DNA from: Pseudocolwellia sp. AS88
GTDB lineage: Bacteria; Pseudomonadota; Gammaproteobacteria; Enterobacterales; Alteromonadaceae
Direction of reading: 5' to 3'
DNA length: 64,000 nucleotides
Assembly: GCF_030551755.1 (NCBI RefSeq)
Contig: NZ_JAUPEC010000006.1
Coordinates: 1-64,000, forward strand
The notes beneath the pieces are model-generated. The model had not been told where the DNA came from, searched no databases, and saw only the letters and a program-made list of their open reading frames with translations. How positions within the stretch are numbered: position 1 is the first letter of the stretch; each line of letters begins with the position of its first letter. Below, in pieces: positions 26,582-35,139 of this stretch. A program made the position numbers and the translations under genes.

Positions 26582-26657
26582 GTCCCTATCGTCTAGAGGC
26601 CTAGGACACCGCCCTTTCACGGCGGTAACAGGGGTTCGAATCCCCTTAGGGATGCCA
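26582..26657 (+). tRNA. tRNA-Glu (anticodon TTC), copy 4
   Basis: Identical to copy 1; last gene of the operon, 89 bp after copy 3. Its 5' flank (ACAAGTTTTAGT) resembles that of copy 1 (CCAAGTTTTAGT), suggesting the copies arose by duplication of larger units. Confidence 0.97.
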
Positions 26658-26698
26658 CTTATTCTGCTTTGCATATTAAGTGTAAAAGTGAAATAAAC

Positions 26699-26722
26699 AA
26701 ACCGACTTTTGTCGGTTTTTTT
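26699..26722 (+). terminator. terminator of the tRNA operon
   Basis: AAACCGAC, loop TTTT, GTCGGTTT followed by TTTT. Confidence 0.9.
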
Positions 26723-27050
26723 ATGCCTAAAATTTGATGATTTACACGTTTTTTAGTTTGTATCATTTAAATTAAGTACTCAAATTATTTATTCAAATCC
26801 AATCAGCCAGTTTAAACCATTAAAAGGTTATCAATAAAGTTAGCTCTTTAACTGCATTTTAAATTACTCCTATAAAATATCCTGAGTTCTCTTTGACTTT
26901 TTCTATATAAAATATTTTTGTAAATAGGGGGGAGGGGATAAACTTAATTAAAATTAATAGTTAAGGGCAAAATGGTTTGAAGTGATTTACTCTTAGCGAG
27001 TTCTTTTAAATTAATTTATGAAATGGCATTAGTTTGGAGACTAGCTTTTT
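26723..27050. other. intergenic region without recognised genes
   Basis: About 330 bp between the tRNA terminator and the strong hairpin before tesA. A purine tract GGGGGGAGGGG lies near 26929-26938. No reading frame of note and no known motif was seen. Confidence 0.5.
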
Positions 27051-27102
27051 ATGATAAGTTGCTCAATAACATAAACGTAAGTTTAATTGAGCAACTTATC
27101 AT
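27051..27102. terminator. strong 17-bp perfect hairpin 3' of tesA
   Basis: ATGATAAGTTGCTCAAT (27051-27067) and its exact reverse complement (27086-27102) around an 18-nt loop. It sits 6 bp past the tesA stop codon, so it probably caps that transcript. On the tesA strand it is followed by A residues rather than T, so it is not a standard intrinsic terminator. Confidence 0.5.
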
Positions 27103-27108
27103 TGCTTT

Positions 27109-27726
27109 CTATTCTAATAGCTTTCTTAAATCTTCTCTTACTATATCTGCAATAATTGGTTGAGCTTTAGCATTAGGGTGAATACCGTCGGCTTGCATTA
27201 GGTCAGGTTTAACCGCAACAAATTCTACAAAGAAAGGGATTAGCTTAATAGACTTTTCATTTGCTACTGTTGAGAACACTTCTTCAAACATTTTTGTATA
27301 TCTAGGGCCATAATTTGGTGGAATTTTTATTGAAAACATCGATACAGGAATGTTTTTACTTTTCGCTATGTCGATCATTTGTAACAAATTATTTTTAATA
27401 AGTTTAGGTGGAAAGCCTCTTAAGCCATCATTTCCACCAAGCTCTATGAGTAAATGATCAACTTTATTTTTGTTTAATATGCTCTCTAGCCTAGATAGAC
27501 CGCCTGTTGTTGTTTCTCCACTGATGCTAGCATTTACTATTTCGTAAGGGGCATTTTGTTCTGTGAGTTGCTGATTGAGGAGGTGTACCCATCCTTCATT
27601 TTGTTGCATACCATAACTTGCACTAACACTATCACCTAAGAGTAAAATAGAATCTTTAGCAGAGGCTGTTGTAACACTTAGCAGATAACATAAAAATACT
27701 AACGTAAATATTGGATGTTTTTTCAT
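27109..27726 (-). CDS. tesA: arylesterase / acyl-CoA thioesterase I / lysophospholipase L1
   Basis: 205 residues from the ATG at 27726. Signal peptide MKKHPIFTLVFLCYLLSV. SGNH-hydrolase blocks: LLLGDSVSASYGM (nucleophile Ser), GLSRLE, LIELGGNDGLRG, and the catalytic Asp and His in QADGIHPNAKAQ. A periplasmic esterase. A TTG 11 codons upstream would spoil the signal peptide. The start codon overlaps that of divergent ybbA (CATG). Confidence 0.93.
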   Translation of the reverse strand: MKKHPIFTLVFLCYLLSVTTASAKDSILLLGDSVSASYGMQQNEGWVHLLNQQLTEQNAPYEIVNASISGETTTGGLSRLESILNKNKVDHLLIELGGNDGLRGFPPKLIKNNLLQMIDIAKSKNIPVSMFSIKIPPNYGPRYTKMFEEVFSTVANEKSIKLIPFFVEFVAVKPDLMQADGIHPNAKAQPIIADIVREDLRKLLE

Positions 27727-28525
27727 GAAGGTAAATTCCGAATCTATATTAAAAGTCAATGGTTTAACTAAGTCTGTTCAGCTAGAAGGTAAATCACTAT
27801 CATTATTACAACCTGTAAATTTACAAGTTAATGCAGGAGAAACATTAGCGATTGTTGGCTCTTCTGGCTCAGGAAAAACAACGTTATTATCCATTCTCGC
27901 GGGGTTAGATGTACCAACCTCGGGTGAAGTTTATATTAAAAACCAACCATTACACCAGTTTAATGAAGAACAACGCAGCCAAGTACGTGCTGAACACGTT
28001 GGTTTTATTTTTCAGCAGTTTTTACTTATTAATAGTTTAACGGCTCTAGAAAACGTTATGTTACCTGCTGAGTTAGCCAATATTGATAACGCGAAAGAGA
28101 AAGGTATGAAACTACTCGATCAAGTCGGCTTATCTGGCAGATTAGATCATTTTCCTTCTCAACTATCTGGTGGCGAACAACAACGTGTTGCTATCGCCAG
28201 AGCTTTTATTTCTCAGCCTGATATTTTATTTGCCGATGAACCTACGGGTAACTTAGATACAAAAACAGGTAAATATATTGCAGATTTGCTTTTTGATTTA
28301 AATACTCGACTAGGAACCACCTTAGTTTTAGTCACTCATGATCCTAAACTTGCCGCTCGATGTAATCGACAAGTAAGAATGGACAGTGGCGTTTTATCTG
28401 AAGTTATTGACGAAACACAGACGCAAACACAACAGAATGTTGAAAGTACGATTAACAGTGAAAATGAAAAGAAAGCAGACAATAAAGACGTTGAGCTAGG
28501 AGAGGGGCAAACATGTCCAAATTAA
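27725..28525 (+). CDS. ybbA: ABC transporter ATP-binding protein YbbA
   Basis: 266 residues. Walker A GSSGSGKTTLL, Q-loop FIFQQF, signature LSGGEQQRVAIARA, Walker B ILFADEPTGNLD, and H-loop LVTHD. A LolD/MacB-like ATPase that pairs with the YbbP permease. The last 45 residues are a polar tail (Gln/Glu/Asn-rich) beyond the usual end. It overlaps ybbP by 13 bp. tesA-ybbA-ybbP is the E. coli order too. Confidence 0.93.
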   Translation: MKVNSESILKVNGLTKSVQLEGKSLSLLQPVNLQVNAGETLAIVGSSGSGKTTLLSILAGLDVPTSGEVYIKNQPLHQFNEEQRSQVRAEHVGFIFQQFLLINSLTALENVMLPAELANIDNAKEKGMKLLDQVGLSGRLDHFPSQLSGGEQQRVAIARAFISQPDILFADEPTGNLDTKTGKYIADLLFDLNTRLGTTLVLVTHDPKLAARCNRQVRMDSGVLSEVIDETQTQTQQNVESTINSENEKKADNKDVELGEGQTCPN

Positions 28526-31041
28526 CAAGCTCAACTTGGTTTAAACAATCTATACGATTATTGCACCACGAGTTACGCAAAGGTGAACTTACTATCGTAT
28601 TTTTAGCGATTGTACTTGCTGTTGCTACTGTTTTTTCTTTAACCGGGTTCTCTGATCAAGTTAAACAAGCATTAACCACTAATAGCGTTAATACTTTAGC
28701 GGCTGACCGTGTTTTAAGAACAAGTACACTTATCCCTGAAGAAATTAAAGCTGAAACTGAACGCTACGGCTTCGATTTTGCTCAAAAAGTTCAGTTAAAG
28801 TCTATGGTGTTTTCAAGCGACAACATGCTATTAACTGACCTTGATATTGTTACAAGTGAATATCCCTTAAGAGGCGATTTATTAATATCAAAATCAAGTG
28901 ATTTACAAAATCCTATTGCAGTTAAATCTCCTGCTGTTGGCGAGGTTTGGGTAGACCAAGGGGTTTTAGGGCGCATGGATACTGCCATCGGTGAACAAGT
29001 TGATATTGGTGTGGCTTCATTCACTATCGCTGGGGTTATCGTTAATATTCCTGATAGATCTTTCGCTAGTGTGTTCTCTAATCCTACCATCATAATGAAT
29101 ATTGCTGATTTAGATAAAACAGAATTAATTCAACCAGGCAGTAGAGTATTTTATAAATACTTATTTGCGGGTGATAATGATGATTTAATCGAATTTGGTG
29201 AGTGGGTAAAACCTAAGTTAAATGAATCTCAAGACTGGGTTGATGTTAAGTCGAGCCAAAGTCGAATTGGCAGAACCTTAGATACAGCCGAAAAATTCTT
29301 ATCGTTAGCTAGTATGTTGGGTATTGTTTTAGCCGCTATTGCTGTTGCTGTTGCCAGTCGTCGTTACGGACAACGACATAAGCCAACCGTTGCTGTTTTT
29401 AAAGCGCTAGGCGCAACCAATAAACATATTCAAAAAGTGTATGTATTACATTGGTCGTTATTAAGCGTTATTAGTATTTTAACGGGGTTACTTGTCGGTT
29501 ATGGCTTATTGCAACTTGGAGCTATGGGCATAGAAAAGTATTTATCGCTAACTTCAAGTTCGCTGACATTACGTCCGTTTACTATTGCTGTAGTTACAGG
29601 TTTAATTTGTGCTGTTGCTTTTGCTATTCATCCTATCTCTAAGTTAATAGCAACATCACCAATTGCTGTAATTAAAGGCTTTGAAGAAAAATCATCAAGT
29701 AAATTGAACGTTTATCAAACCATTCCATTGTTGGCTCTATTTTTATTACTTTATATTTTTAGTAATGATTTAGTGATGAGTGCATCTTTACTGTTTGGTG
29801 GCATAGTCGTTTCTATTATTCTGCTATTTGTTGGTAAGTTTTTAATGGGGTTAGGAAGAACCGCTGGAACCAAAGCGGGTAAATCTATGCATTTAGCTTT
29901 TGCTAATTTGAAGCGAAGAGCCAACGAGAACAGCGTTCAACTAGTTAGTTTTACTCTAGCTATTCAATTACTGTTACTTATCACTGTAATGAAAAGCTCT
30001 ATTTTATCTGAGTGGCAGCAACAAATGCCTGAAGGTACACCCAATCATTATTTAATAAATATAACGAATGAAGAAGTACCTAAAATAGCGGACTTCGCTG
30101 CAGAAAATGACATTCAAACGCAAGGTTTTTTCCAAGTATTTAGAGGCAGACTATCAGCCATTAATGGTGAGGCTACCGTTAAAGTAGATAAAAAGTCAGA
30201 TAAAGCTGATGAAGAAGCAACTGAAGGGCGTAGAGGTGTTGGCAGAGAGTTAAGCCTAACTTGGCAGGAAGAGTTATCGCCACTAACAGAAGTCGTTAAA
30301 GGTCAGTGGTGGGATATCGGAGATGAAACACCGCAAGTTTCTGTTGAAGAAGATATTGCTGAAAGATTAGCAATTGAACTGGGTGACCAACTCACTTTCA
30401 CTATTGGTTCTGATGAATTTACAGTACCTGTAACCAGTATTCGCGATGTTAATTGGCAAAGTAGGCAACTTAATTTTTATATGATATTTAACAAGTCGAC
30501 TTTTAGTGAAATAGACAGCACGTCAATCTCAGCTTGGCGAGTAGCCGAAGAAACTAAACCTTTGATGTTCGACTTTTTGTCTCAGTATCCAAGTATTTCG
30601 ATTATTGATATTGATGCCATCATGAAGCAGTTAACCAACATGATTGATCAAATGTCGATTGCGATTGAGCTTATTCTTGTGCTGGTTGTACTTGCGGGTA
30701 GTTTAGTGTTGGTTGCTCAAGTACAAGCGAGTATGGAAGAAAGAGAGCGAGAACTTGCAATATTAAGAACATTGGGTGCTAAAGGCTCATTATTACGTAA
30801 TAGTGTTTTATTTGAGTTTGTTGCTTTAGGTGCTATTGCAGGATTAATGGCAAGTATAGCAATGGAAATTGCAGTGTTCTTTTTACAAACACAAGTGTTT
30901 GATATGGACTTTAGTTTACATTTCGAGTTTTGGTTAATTGGTATAACTGCTGGTGCTGCTTTTGTTGGTATTATTGGTATGCTAAGTTGTTGGCGTTTAT
31001 TGAATTTATCGAGTGTTACCTTGATAAGACGCACAATGTAA
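28513..31041 (+). CDS. ybbP: FtsX-like ABC permease YbbP
   Basis: 842 residues. An N-terminal membrane segment (GELTIVFLAIVLAVATVFSL) and a large periplasmic domain are followed by three or four membrane helices from about 265, more central segments, a second periplasmic region, and a C-terminal FtsX domain with ERERELAILRTLGAKGSLL. MacB/LolCE-type permeases move lipids or peptides out of the inner membrane; the substrate of YbbAP is unknown. GGAGAGGGG precedes the ATG within the ybbA end. Confidence 0.93.
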   Translation: MSKLTSSTWFKQSIRLLHHELRKGELTIVFLAIVLAVATVFSLTGFSDQVKQALTTNSVNTLAADRVLRTSTLIPEEIKAETERYGFDFAQKVQLKSMVFSSDNMLLTDLDIVTSEYPLRGDLLISKSSDLQNPIAVKSPAVGEVWVDQGVLGRMDTAIGEQVDIGVASFTIAGVIVNIPDRSFASVFSNPTIIMNIADLDKTELIQPGSRVFYKYLFAGDNDDLIEFGEWVKPKLNESQDWVDVKSSQSRIGRTLDTAEKFLSLASMLGIVLAAIAVAVASRRYGQRHKPTVAVFKALGATNKHIQKVYVLHWSLLSVISILTGLLVGYGLLQLGAMGIEKYLSLTSSSLTLRPFTIAVVTGLICAVAFAIHPISKLIATSPIAVIKGFEEKSSSKLNVYQTIPLLALFLLLYIFSNDLVMSASLLFGGIVVSIILLFVGKFLMGLGRTAGTKAGKSMHLAFANLKRRANENSVQLVSFTLAIQLLLLITVMKSSILSEWQQQMPEGTPNHYLINITNEEVPKIADFAAENDIQTQGFFQVFRGRLSAINGEATVKVDKKSDKADEEATEGRRGVGRELSLTWQEELSPLTEVVKGQWWDIGDETPQVSVEEDIAERLAIELGDQLTFTIGSDEFTVPVTSIRDVNWQSRQLNFYMIFNKSTFSEIDSTSISAWRVAEETKPLMFDFLSQYPSISIIDIDAIMKQLTNMIDQMSIAIELILVLVVLAGSLVLVAQVQASMEERERELAILRTLGAKGSLLRNSVLFEFVALGAIAGLMASIAMEIAVFFLQTQVFDMDFSLHFEFWLIGITAGAAFVGIIGMLSCWRLLNLSSVTLIRRTM

Positions 31042-31050
31042 ATGAAAAAT

Positions 31051-31085
31051 AAAACAGCTTTTATTTTATATAAAAGCTGTTTTAT
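31051..31085. terminator. terminator after ybbP
   Basis: AAAACAGCTTTTA (31051-31063), 7-nt loop, perfect complement at 31071-31083. Symmetric, so it could also serve the convergent receptor gene at 31203. Confidence 0.8.
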
Positions 31086-31202
31086 TAGTTTAATTATATG
31101 TGTGTTATATATGTTTTATATTTCTATAAGATTATTATTAACAGAGCTGTTCAAGCCTAAGCTCTAAAATTGAATAAGCTCTAAAGCTGAGAAAAACCTA
31201 AA

Positions 31203-33083
31203 CTAAAACTTTCTTGAAATATTCAAACTAGCTTGACGACCTGGGTTTTCAAAACCTACACCTTCTTCATGGTCACTATCAAAAGTATTTTGCATATTTA
31301 TTCGGACACTTGTTTTATCATTTACAGCCCAACGAGCCGATACATCTAATTGGTTAAAACCTTCCAGTTCAATCATACCTGTAGGGATAGAACTATCATA
31401 ATAACCTTCATTCACCACAAATCTACTTGTTAAACTAAACGTCTCGATAGGGCGGTAAGTTAGTGTAATACTGCCTTTCCACTCTGGTCGTCTTCGAAGA
31501 GTTACATCTTGTTCAAATGTATCTATTTTAGTATGTGTTACCTGTGTAGCCAGATTGATTTTTTCAGATAAAGGAAGCTTTAGCTGTGCTTCTAAGCCCT
31601 TAGCTCTTACTTTTGAACGGTTAACATTTATAAACGCAATAGGATCAAAATCTACAAGGTTTGAATAGGTATTTTGATAAGCACTTAAACGAAGTTCTCC
31701 GTCGGTAAATACTTTACTTTGCAAATTGACTTCAATGTTTTCACTTTCTTCCGGTTTTAGCTCGCTGTTACCCACAAATGGATGCGCTAAAGCAAAAAAG
31801 CTTGGTAGCTTAAAACCTTTACTTACATGAGCTGATAAAGAAACAGCTGGATTCAGCTGATAACTAACAATGATTTTATGAGTATTCGCTTGTAACTTAT
31901 CGGTTTTATCATGTCGTGCACCCAGCAGTATATTAAGTTGATCGTTGGGGTTAACAGCTGCTTCAGCAAATACGGCTCGCGTTTGACGATCTAGGGCATA
32001 ATCTGCAGGTACAGGAGCACCAAAGTCGATAATACTTTGCATTTCTCCTTCTTCATCAGACCATGCAATACCTAGTGCTAAATCAACAATATCTGACGCT
32101 GTATAGTGACCAACAGCGCTCACATCAAAGCGATCGTAGTTACTGTTACTATCGATAGCTGGTACGCCGTCTAAAACTCCCGTTGCGATACCTGGATTAC
32201 TTATGTCTTCTTCTCGTTGAGCCCAAGCAGCTGAGAAATTAACATTAAATTTGTTATCTATTTTTTGTTGGATATCTGCTTTTAGGCTGTTTTGAGTAAA
32301 CTCCCTTGTTTCAGGCGTACGGATCACAGATAAACGATCACCACCGCTATCTTCAGGGAAGCTTGCACTTTTGCCTTGGCTATAAAACCCACCAATTTGC
32401 CATTGAGTATCTGAGTTGGCGTACGATTGGATTGAGGTAATCAACTGTTTACGCTTAAACTCGTCACTAAACGTATTATCGTCACCATCTTGTACCGATG
32501 CACTAACACTTAATTCAGCTACATCTAACACGGGAATTGCGAGTTTCACACTAGCACCAATACTTTGATCTGCACTAACCGTTAAACTTGCTTGACCTAT
32601 TTCTCCTGGTTGGAAGCCTTTGGTTTTAATGCTAACAATACCAGAGAGGGCATCCGTACCATATACACTTGAAAAGCCGCCATAGAATACTTGAATACTC
32701 TCGACTAAAGCAGGGTCTATACTCGCTAAATCAAATGCGCCACCACGGCTATTCGTTGGGTCATTCACTTTAACGCCATCAATTAATATCACGACAAAAT
32801 TTGGATCGCCACCACGAATAGATAAAAAGGTTAAGCCACCAGCACCGCCTTGTTGGCTAATATCTATGCCTGCTTCACCACGTAACACATCGGCGATGCT
32901 ATTGGTTGCGAGTGCATCTATGGTCTCTTTGTTGATAGTGATAGAGGGAATGGCTCCCATTAATACGCTATTTTCAATATGAGTTCCTTCAACTGTAATA
33001 TTTTCAATATCTTGAGCAAAAGCAGAATGAGATGAATAAAAAGCTAAACAAGCTAAGAATAAAGGTGATAATTTATTTTTCAT
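31203..33083 (-). CDS. TonB-dependent outer-membrane receptor, BtuB/CirA-like
   Basis: 626 residues. Signal peptide ends SHSAFAQ; the TonB box region is ENITVEG. Plug: IADVLRGEAGIDISQQGG, FLSIRGGDPNFVVILIDGVK, and VFYGGFSSVYGTDALSGIVS. The barrel ends RQASLNISRKF. Size and plug resemble the vitamin B12/siderophore group, but no substrate can be named. I saw no cobalamin riboswitch or Fur box upstream. It is a single-gene unit facing ybbP. Confidence 0.88.
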   Translation of the reverse strand: MKNKLSPLFLACLAFYSSHSAFAQDIENITVEGTHIENSVLMGAIPSITINKETIDALATNSIADVLRGEAGIDISQQGGAGGLTFLSIRGGDPNFVVILIDGVKVNDPTNSRGGAFDLASIDPALVESIQVFYGGFSSVYGTDALSGIVSIKTKGFQPGEIGQASLTVSADQSIGASVKLAIPVLDVAELSVSASVQDGDDNTFSDEFKRKQLITSIQSYANSDTQWQIGGFYSQGKSASFPEDSGGDRLSVIRTPETREFTQNSLKADIQQKIDNKFNVNFSAAWAQREEDISNPGIATGVLDGVPAIDSNSNYDRFDVSAVGHYTASDIVDLALGIAWSDEEGEMQSIIDFGAPVPADYALDRQTRAVFAEAAVNPNDQLNILLGARHDKTDKLQANTHKIIVSYQLNPAVSLSAHVSKGFKLPSFFALAHPFVGNSELKPEESENIEVNLQSKVFTDGELRLSAYQNTYSNLVDFDPIAFINVNRSKVRAKGLEAQLKLPLSEKINLATQVTHTKIDTFEQDVTLRRRPEWKGSITLTYRPIETFSLTSRFVVNEGYYDSSIPTGMIELEGFNQLDVSARWAVNDKTSVRINMQNTFDSDHEEGVGFENPGRQASLNISRKF

Positions 33084-33539
33084 GGGTAATTTAGGGTTCC
33101 ATTTTATACTTGAGTCTATAGATCTATAAGGGGAATGTTTTATTGGGTTTAAAACCGGTTAAATCAGTGCGAGCATTGATAAACATTATTCTATTAATAA
33201 AAAACACGAGTTATTAGTTCCAATATAATTTATGTATTAACAAGATTTTGTCTGTAATAAGCCGATTCTTTTTGAATGAACTAAAGAATCTGTACTTGTT
33301 TGAAATTTATAGTGGATTATTGGCTGTTGGAAGGATTAACTTTAATTCCCAGACACTGACTTGTGTAACATCAACATACACTAATAGACCTTAGTGTCTA
33401 TATTGCCACAACTAGAAATTCAGAAATAATAAATATTAAGTGGTGGATTAATCATAATTATCCTTTGTAAAGTATGCATATTGAGGTCTGAAGGGTATAC
33501 TCTTATCCATTATTGTTTAAGAATAAAACAAGGCTTCTC
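33084..33539. other. divergent intergenic region
   Basis: 456 bp between the receptor and the AI-2E family transporter. It holds a short palindrome ACACTAATAGACCTTAGTGT (33383-33402) and a GATTCTTT/AAAGAATC hairpin near 33271-33297 (both could be operators or leader structure). No gene. Searched by eye for a cobalamin riboswitch (B12 box, conserved GCCACTG) without success. Confidence 0.4.
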
Positions 33540-34583
33540 ATGAGCTTATTAGAAAAGACTGCAAAAATGAACTCTCAAGGTGTTGTAAAAGCCTTACTTG
33601 TTACTGCTTCTCTATTTGTTGTGTTAGCAGGTTTAAAAATAGCGGCAAATATTGTCGTACCTTTTTTATTATCTATCTTTATCGCGATTATCTGTAATCC
33701 TCTCATTGTTAAAGCTGCCAAATATAAAATACCTAAACCTATCGCTATTGTTGCCATTATAGCGACTATTTTGATGTTGGTTTTGCTGCTTGGTGGACTT
33801 GTTGGGCAATCAGCGCAAGAATTATCAGAATTATTACCTCAGTACAAAGCGCAATTGAAAGAACAGTTTGTTTGGTTAACCTCAAGACTTGCTGAGTTTA
33901 ATATTCATATTTCTTCAGATGTTCTTATTGAGTATTTGGACCCTAGTGCTGCTATGGGATTTGCTGCAAGTTTATTAAGTGGTTTAGGTGGAGTAATGGC
34001 TAATCTGTTATTAATCATTATTACTGTCATCTTTATGTTGTTTGAAGCTCCTTCATTGCCACGAAAAATTCATCATGCGCTAGATGATCCTGATATGAAA
34101 ATGAACCAAATTGATCGTTTTTTATCTTCAGTGAATAATTACCTCGCGATTAAAACCTTGGTAAGTATTGCTACTGGTGTTTGTGTATCTTTAATGCTTT
34201 GGTTATTTGGACTTGAGTTTTATCTGCTGTGGGGTGTGTTAGCGTTTCTTTTAAACTATATTCCCAATATAGGGTCAATGATTGCTGCAGTACCAGCCGT
34301 GTCTCTAGCTGCGTTACAGTTAGGATTAGGGCCAGCAGGTGCGATTGGCTTAGGTTACGTAACGATTAATATGATAATGGGTAATGTTATAGAGCCTAAA
34401 TATTTAGGAAAAGGCTTAGGTTTATCAACTCTCGTGGTATTTTTATCGCTAATTTTTTGGGGATGGCTTTTTGGTACGGTAGGAATGTTGTTATCAGTTC
34501 CGTTAACAATGATCATCAAAATAGCATTAGAAAATTCTGAAGAAGGGCGTTGGTTTTCTATTTTATTAGCTAACGAAACATAA
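33540..34583 (+). CDS. AI-2E family transporter (PerM/TqsA-like)
   Basis: 347 residues, about seven to eight membrane segments. Family features: IVVPFLLSIFIAIICNPLI near the start, a hydrophilic loop with LLPQYKAQLKEQF, FLLNYIPNIGSMIAAVPA, and the conserved NVIEPKYLGKGLGLS. The name comes from E. coli TqsA; many members are ion or solute exporters, so AI-2 export is not implied. ATG at 33540, with AAGG upstream, is preferred to a TTG at 33513. Confidence 0.88.
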   Translation: MSLLEKTAKMNSQGVVKALLVTASLFVVLAGLKIAANIVVPFLLSIFIAIICNPLIVKAAKYKIPKPIAIVAIIATILMLVLLLGGLVGQSAQELSELLPQYKAQLKEQFVWLTSRLAEFNIHISSDVLIEYLDPSAAMGFAASLLSGLGGVMANLLLIIITVIFMLFEAPSLPRKIHHALDDPDMKMNQIDRFLSSVNNYLAIKTLVSIATGVCVSLMLWLFGLEFYLLWGVLAFLLNYIPNIGSMIAAVPAVSLAALQLGLGPAGAIGLGYVTINMIMGNVIEPKYLGKGLGLSTLVVFLSLIFWGWLFGTVGMLLSVPLTMIIKIALENSEEGRWFSILLANET

Positions 34584-34605
34584 GACCTTAAGTTAACAAA
34601 AAGAG

Positions 34606-34631
34606 AGCAGGCTAATACTTATTAGCCTGCT
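34606..34631. terminator. hairpin between convergent genes
   Basis: AGCAGGCTAATA (34606-34617) and its exact complement (34620-34631) around a 2-nt loop. No T-run, but placed 23 bp after the AI-2E family gene. Confidence 0.6.
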
Positions 34632-34674
34632 GTGGTGTTCAGCTACAATCTCTTAAATTTTATTGATTTAAGCT

Positions 34675-35115
34675 TTAAGCGAATACACTTTTTACCTTCC
34701 CAAATACTTTGCTCATTAAGTTTTCACTTTGTGGAGCTTCAATATATTCATAAGGTGTTTCTAATAATGTTAAACGTAACGAGAGGGTAGAACCATGACC
34801 CCAAGGCCATAAAAGTGAAACAACACTTTTTTCATTCTCCGATGGAGAGTTTGTAAAAGCGCGTTGATCTTTTACAAGTTTTGCGTAATTACCTAATTCT
34901 AGAATAATGGAATTAGGTGCATATTTGATAGACTTTCTGTTCCATTCATCAGCATAGTATTTATTTAATATAGCGACAACTTGCTCAGTTTTACCGCTTG
35001 CAAATTCGGCTAATAAAACATGTTTTTCTTCTTCCCAGCGCCAAACCAATAACTCACCAAACAACTCTATTAAAGGCGTTGCTGCAATTCTAATCTCTTG
35101 TTCTGTATATGACAT
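34675..35115 (-). CDS. hypothetical protein (146 aa)
   Basis: 146 residues from the ATG at 35115 (a GTG three codons earlier is possible). Soluble, no signal. Contains LFGELLVWRWEEEKHVLLAE in the N-terminal part and LLWPWGHGSTLSLRLTLLE near the end. No family recognised. It follows rlmF by 24 bp on the same strand, so it is probably the last gene of the DUF2947-rlmF unit. Confidence 0.6.
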   Translation of the reverse strand: MSYTEQEIRIAATPLIELFGELLVWRWEEEKHVLLAEFASGKTEQVVAILNKYYADEWNRKSIKYAPNSIILELGNYAKLVKDQRAFTNSPSENEKSVVSLLWPWGHGSTLSLRLTLLETPYEYIEAPQSENLMSKVFGKVKSVFA

Positions 35116-35139
35116 TGTTTTCACTTAATGACTATTTTG

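Noticed and set aside
25804-26657. Regularly spaced repeats suggesting a CRISPR-like array
   Set aside because: The 76-bp repeats are tRNA-Glu genes with full cloverleaf and CCA ends; no CRISPR repeats or cas genes were seen anywhere in the window.
33084-33539. Possible cobalamin riboswitch upstream of the BtuB-like receptor
   Set aside because: A fragment resembling a B12 box (AAGTCAGTG) is present on the minus strand, but the conserved core elements and stems were not found.
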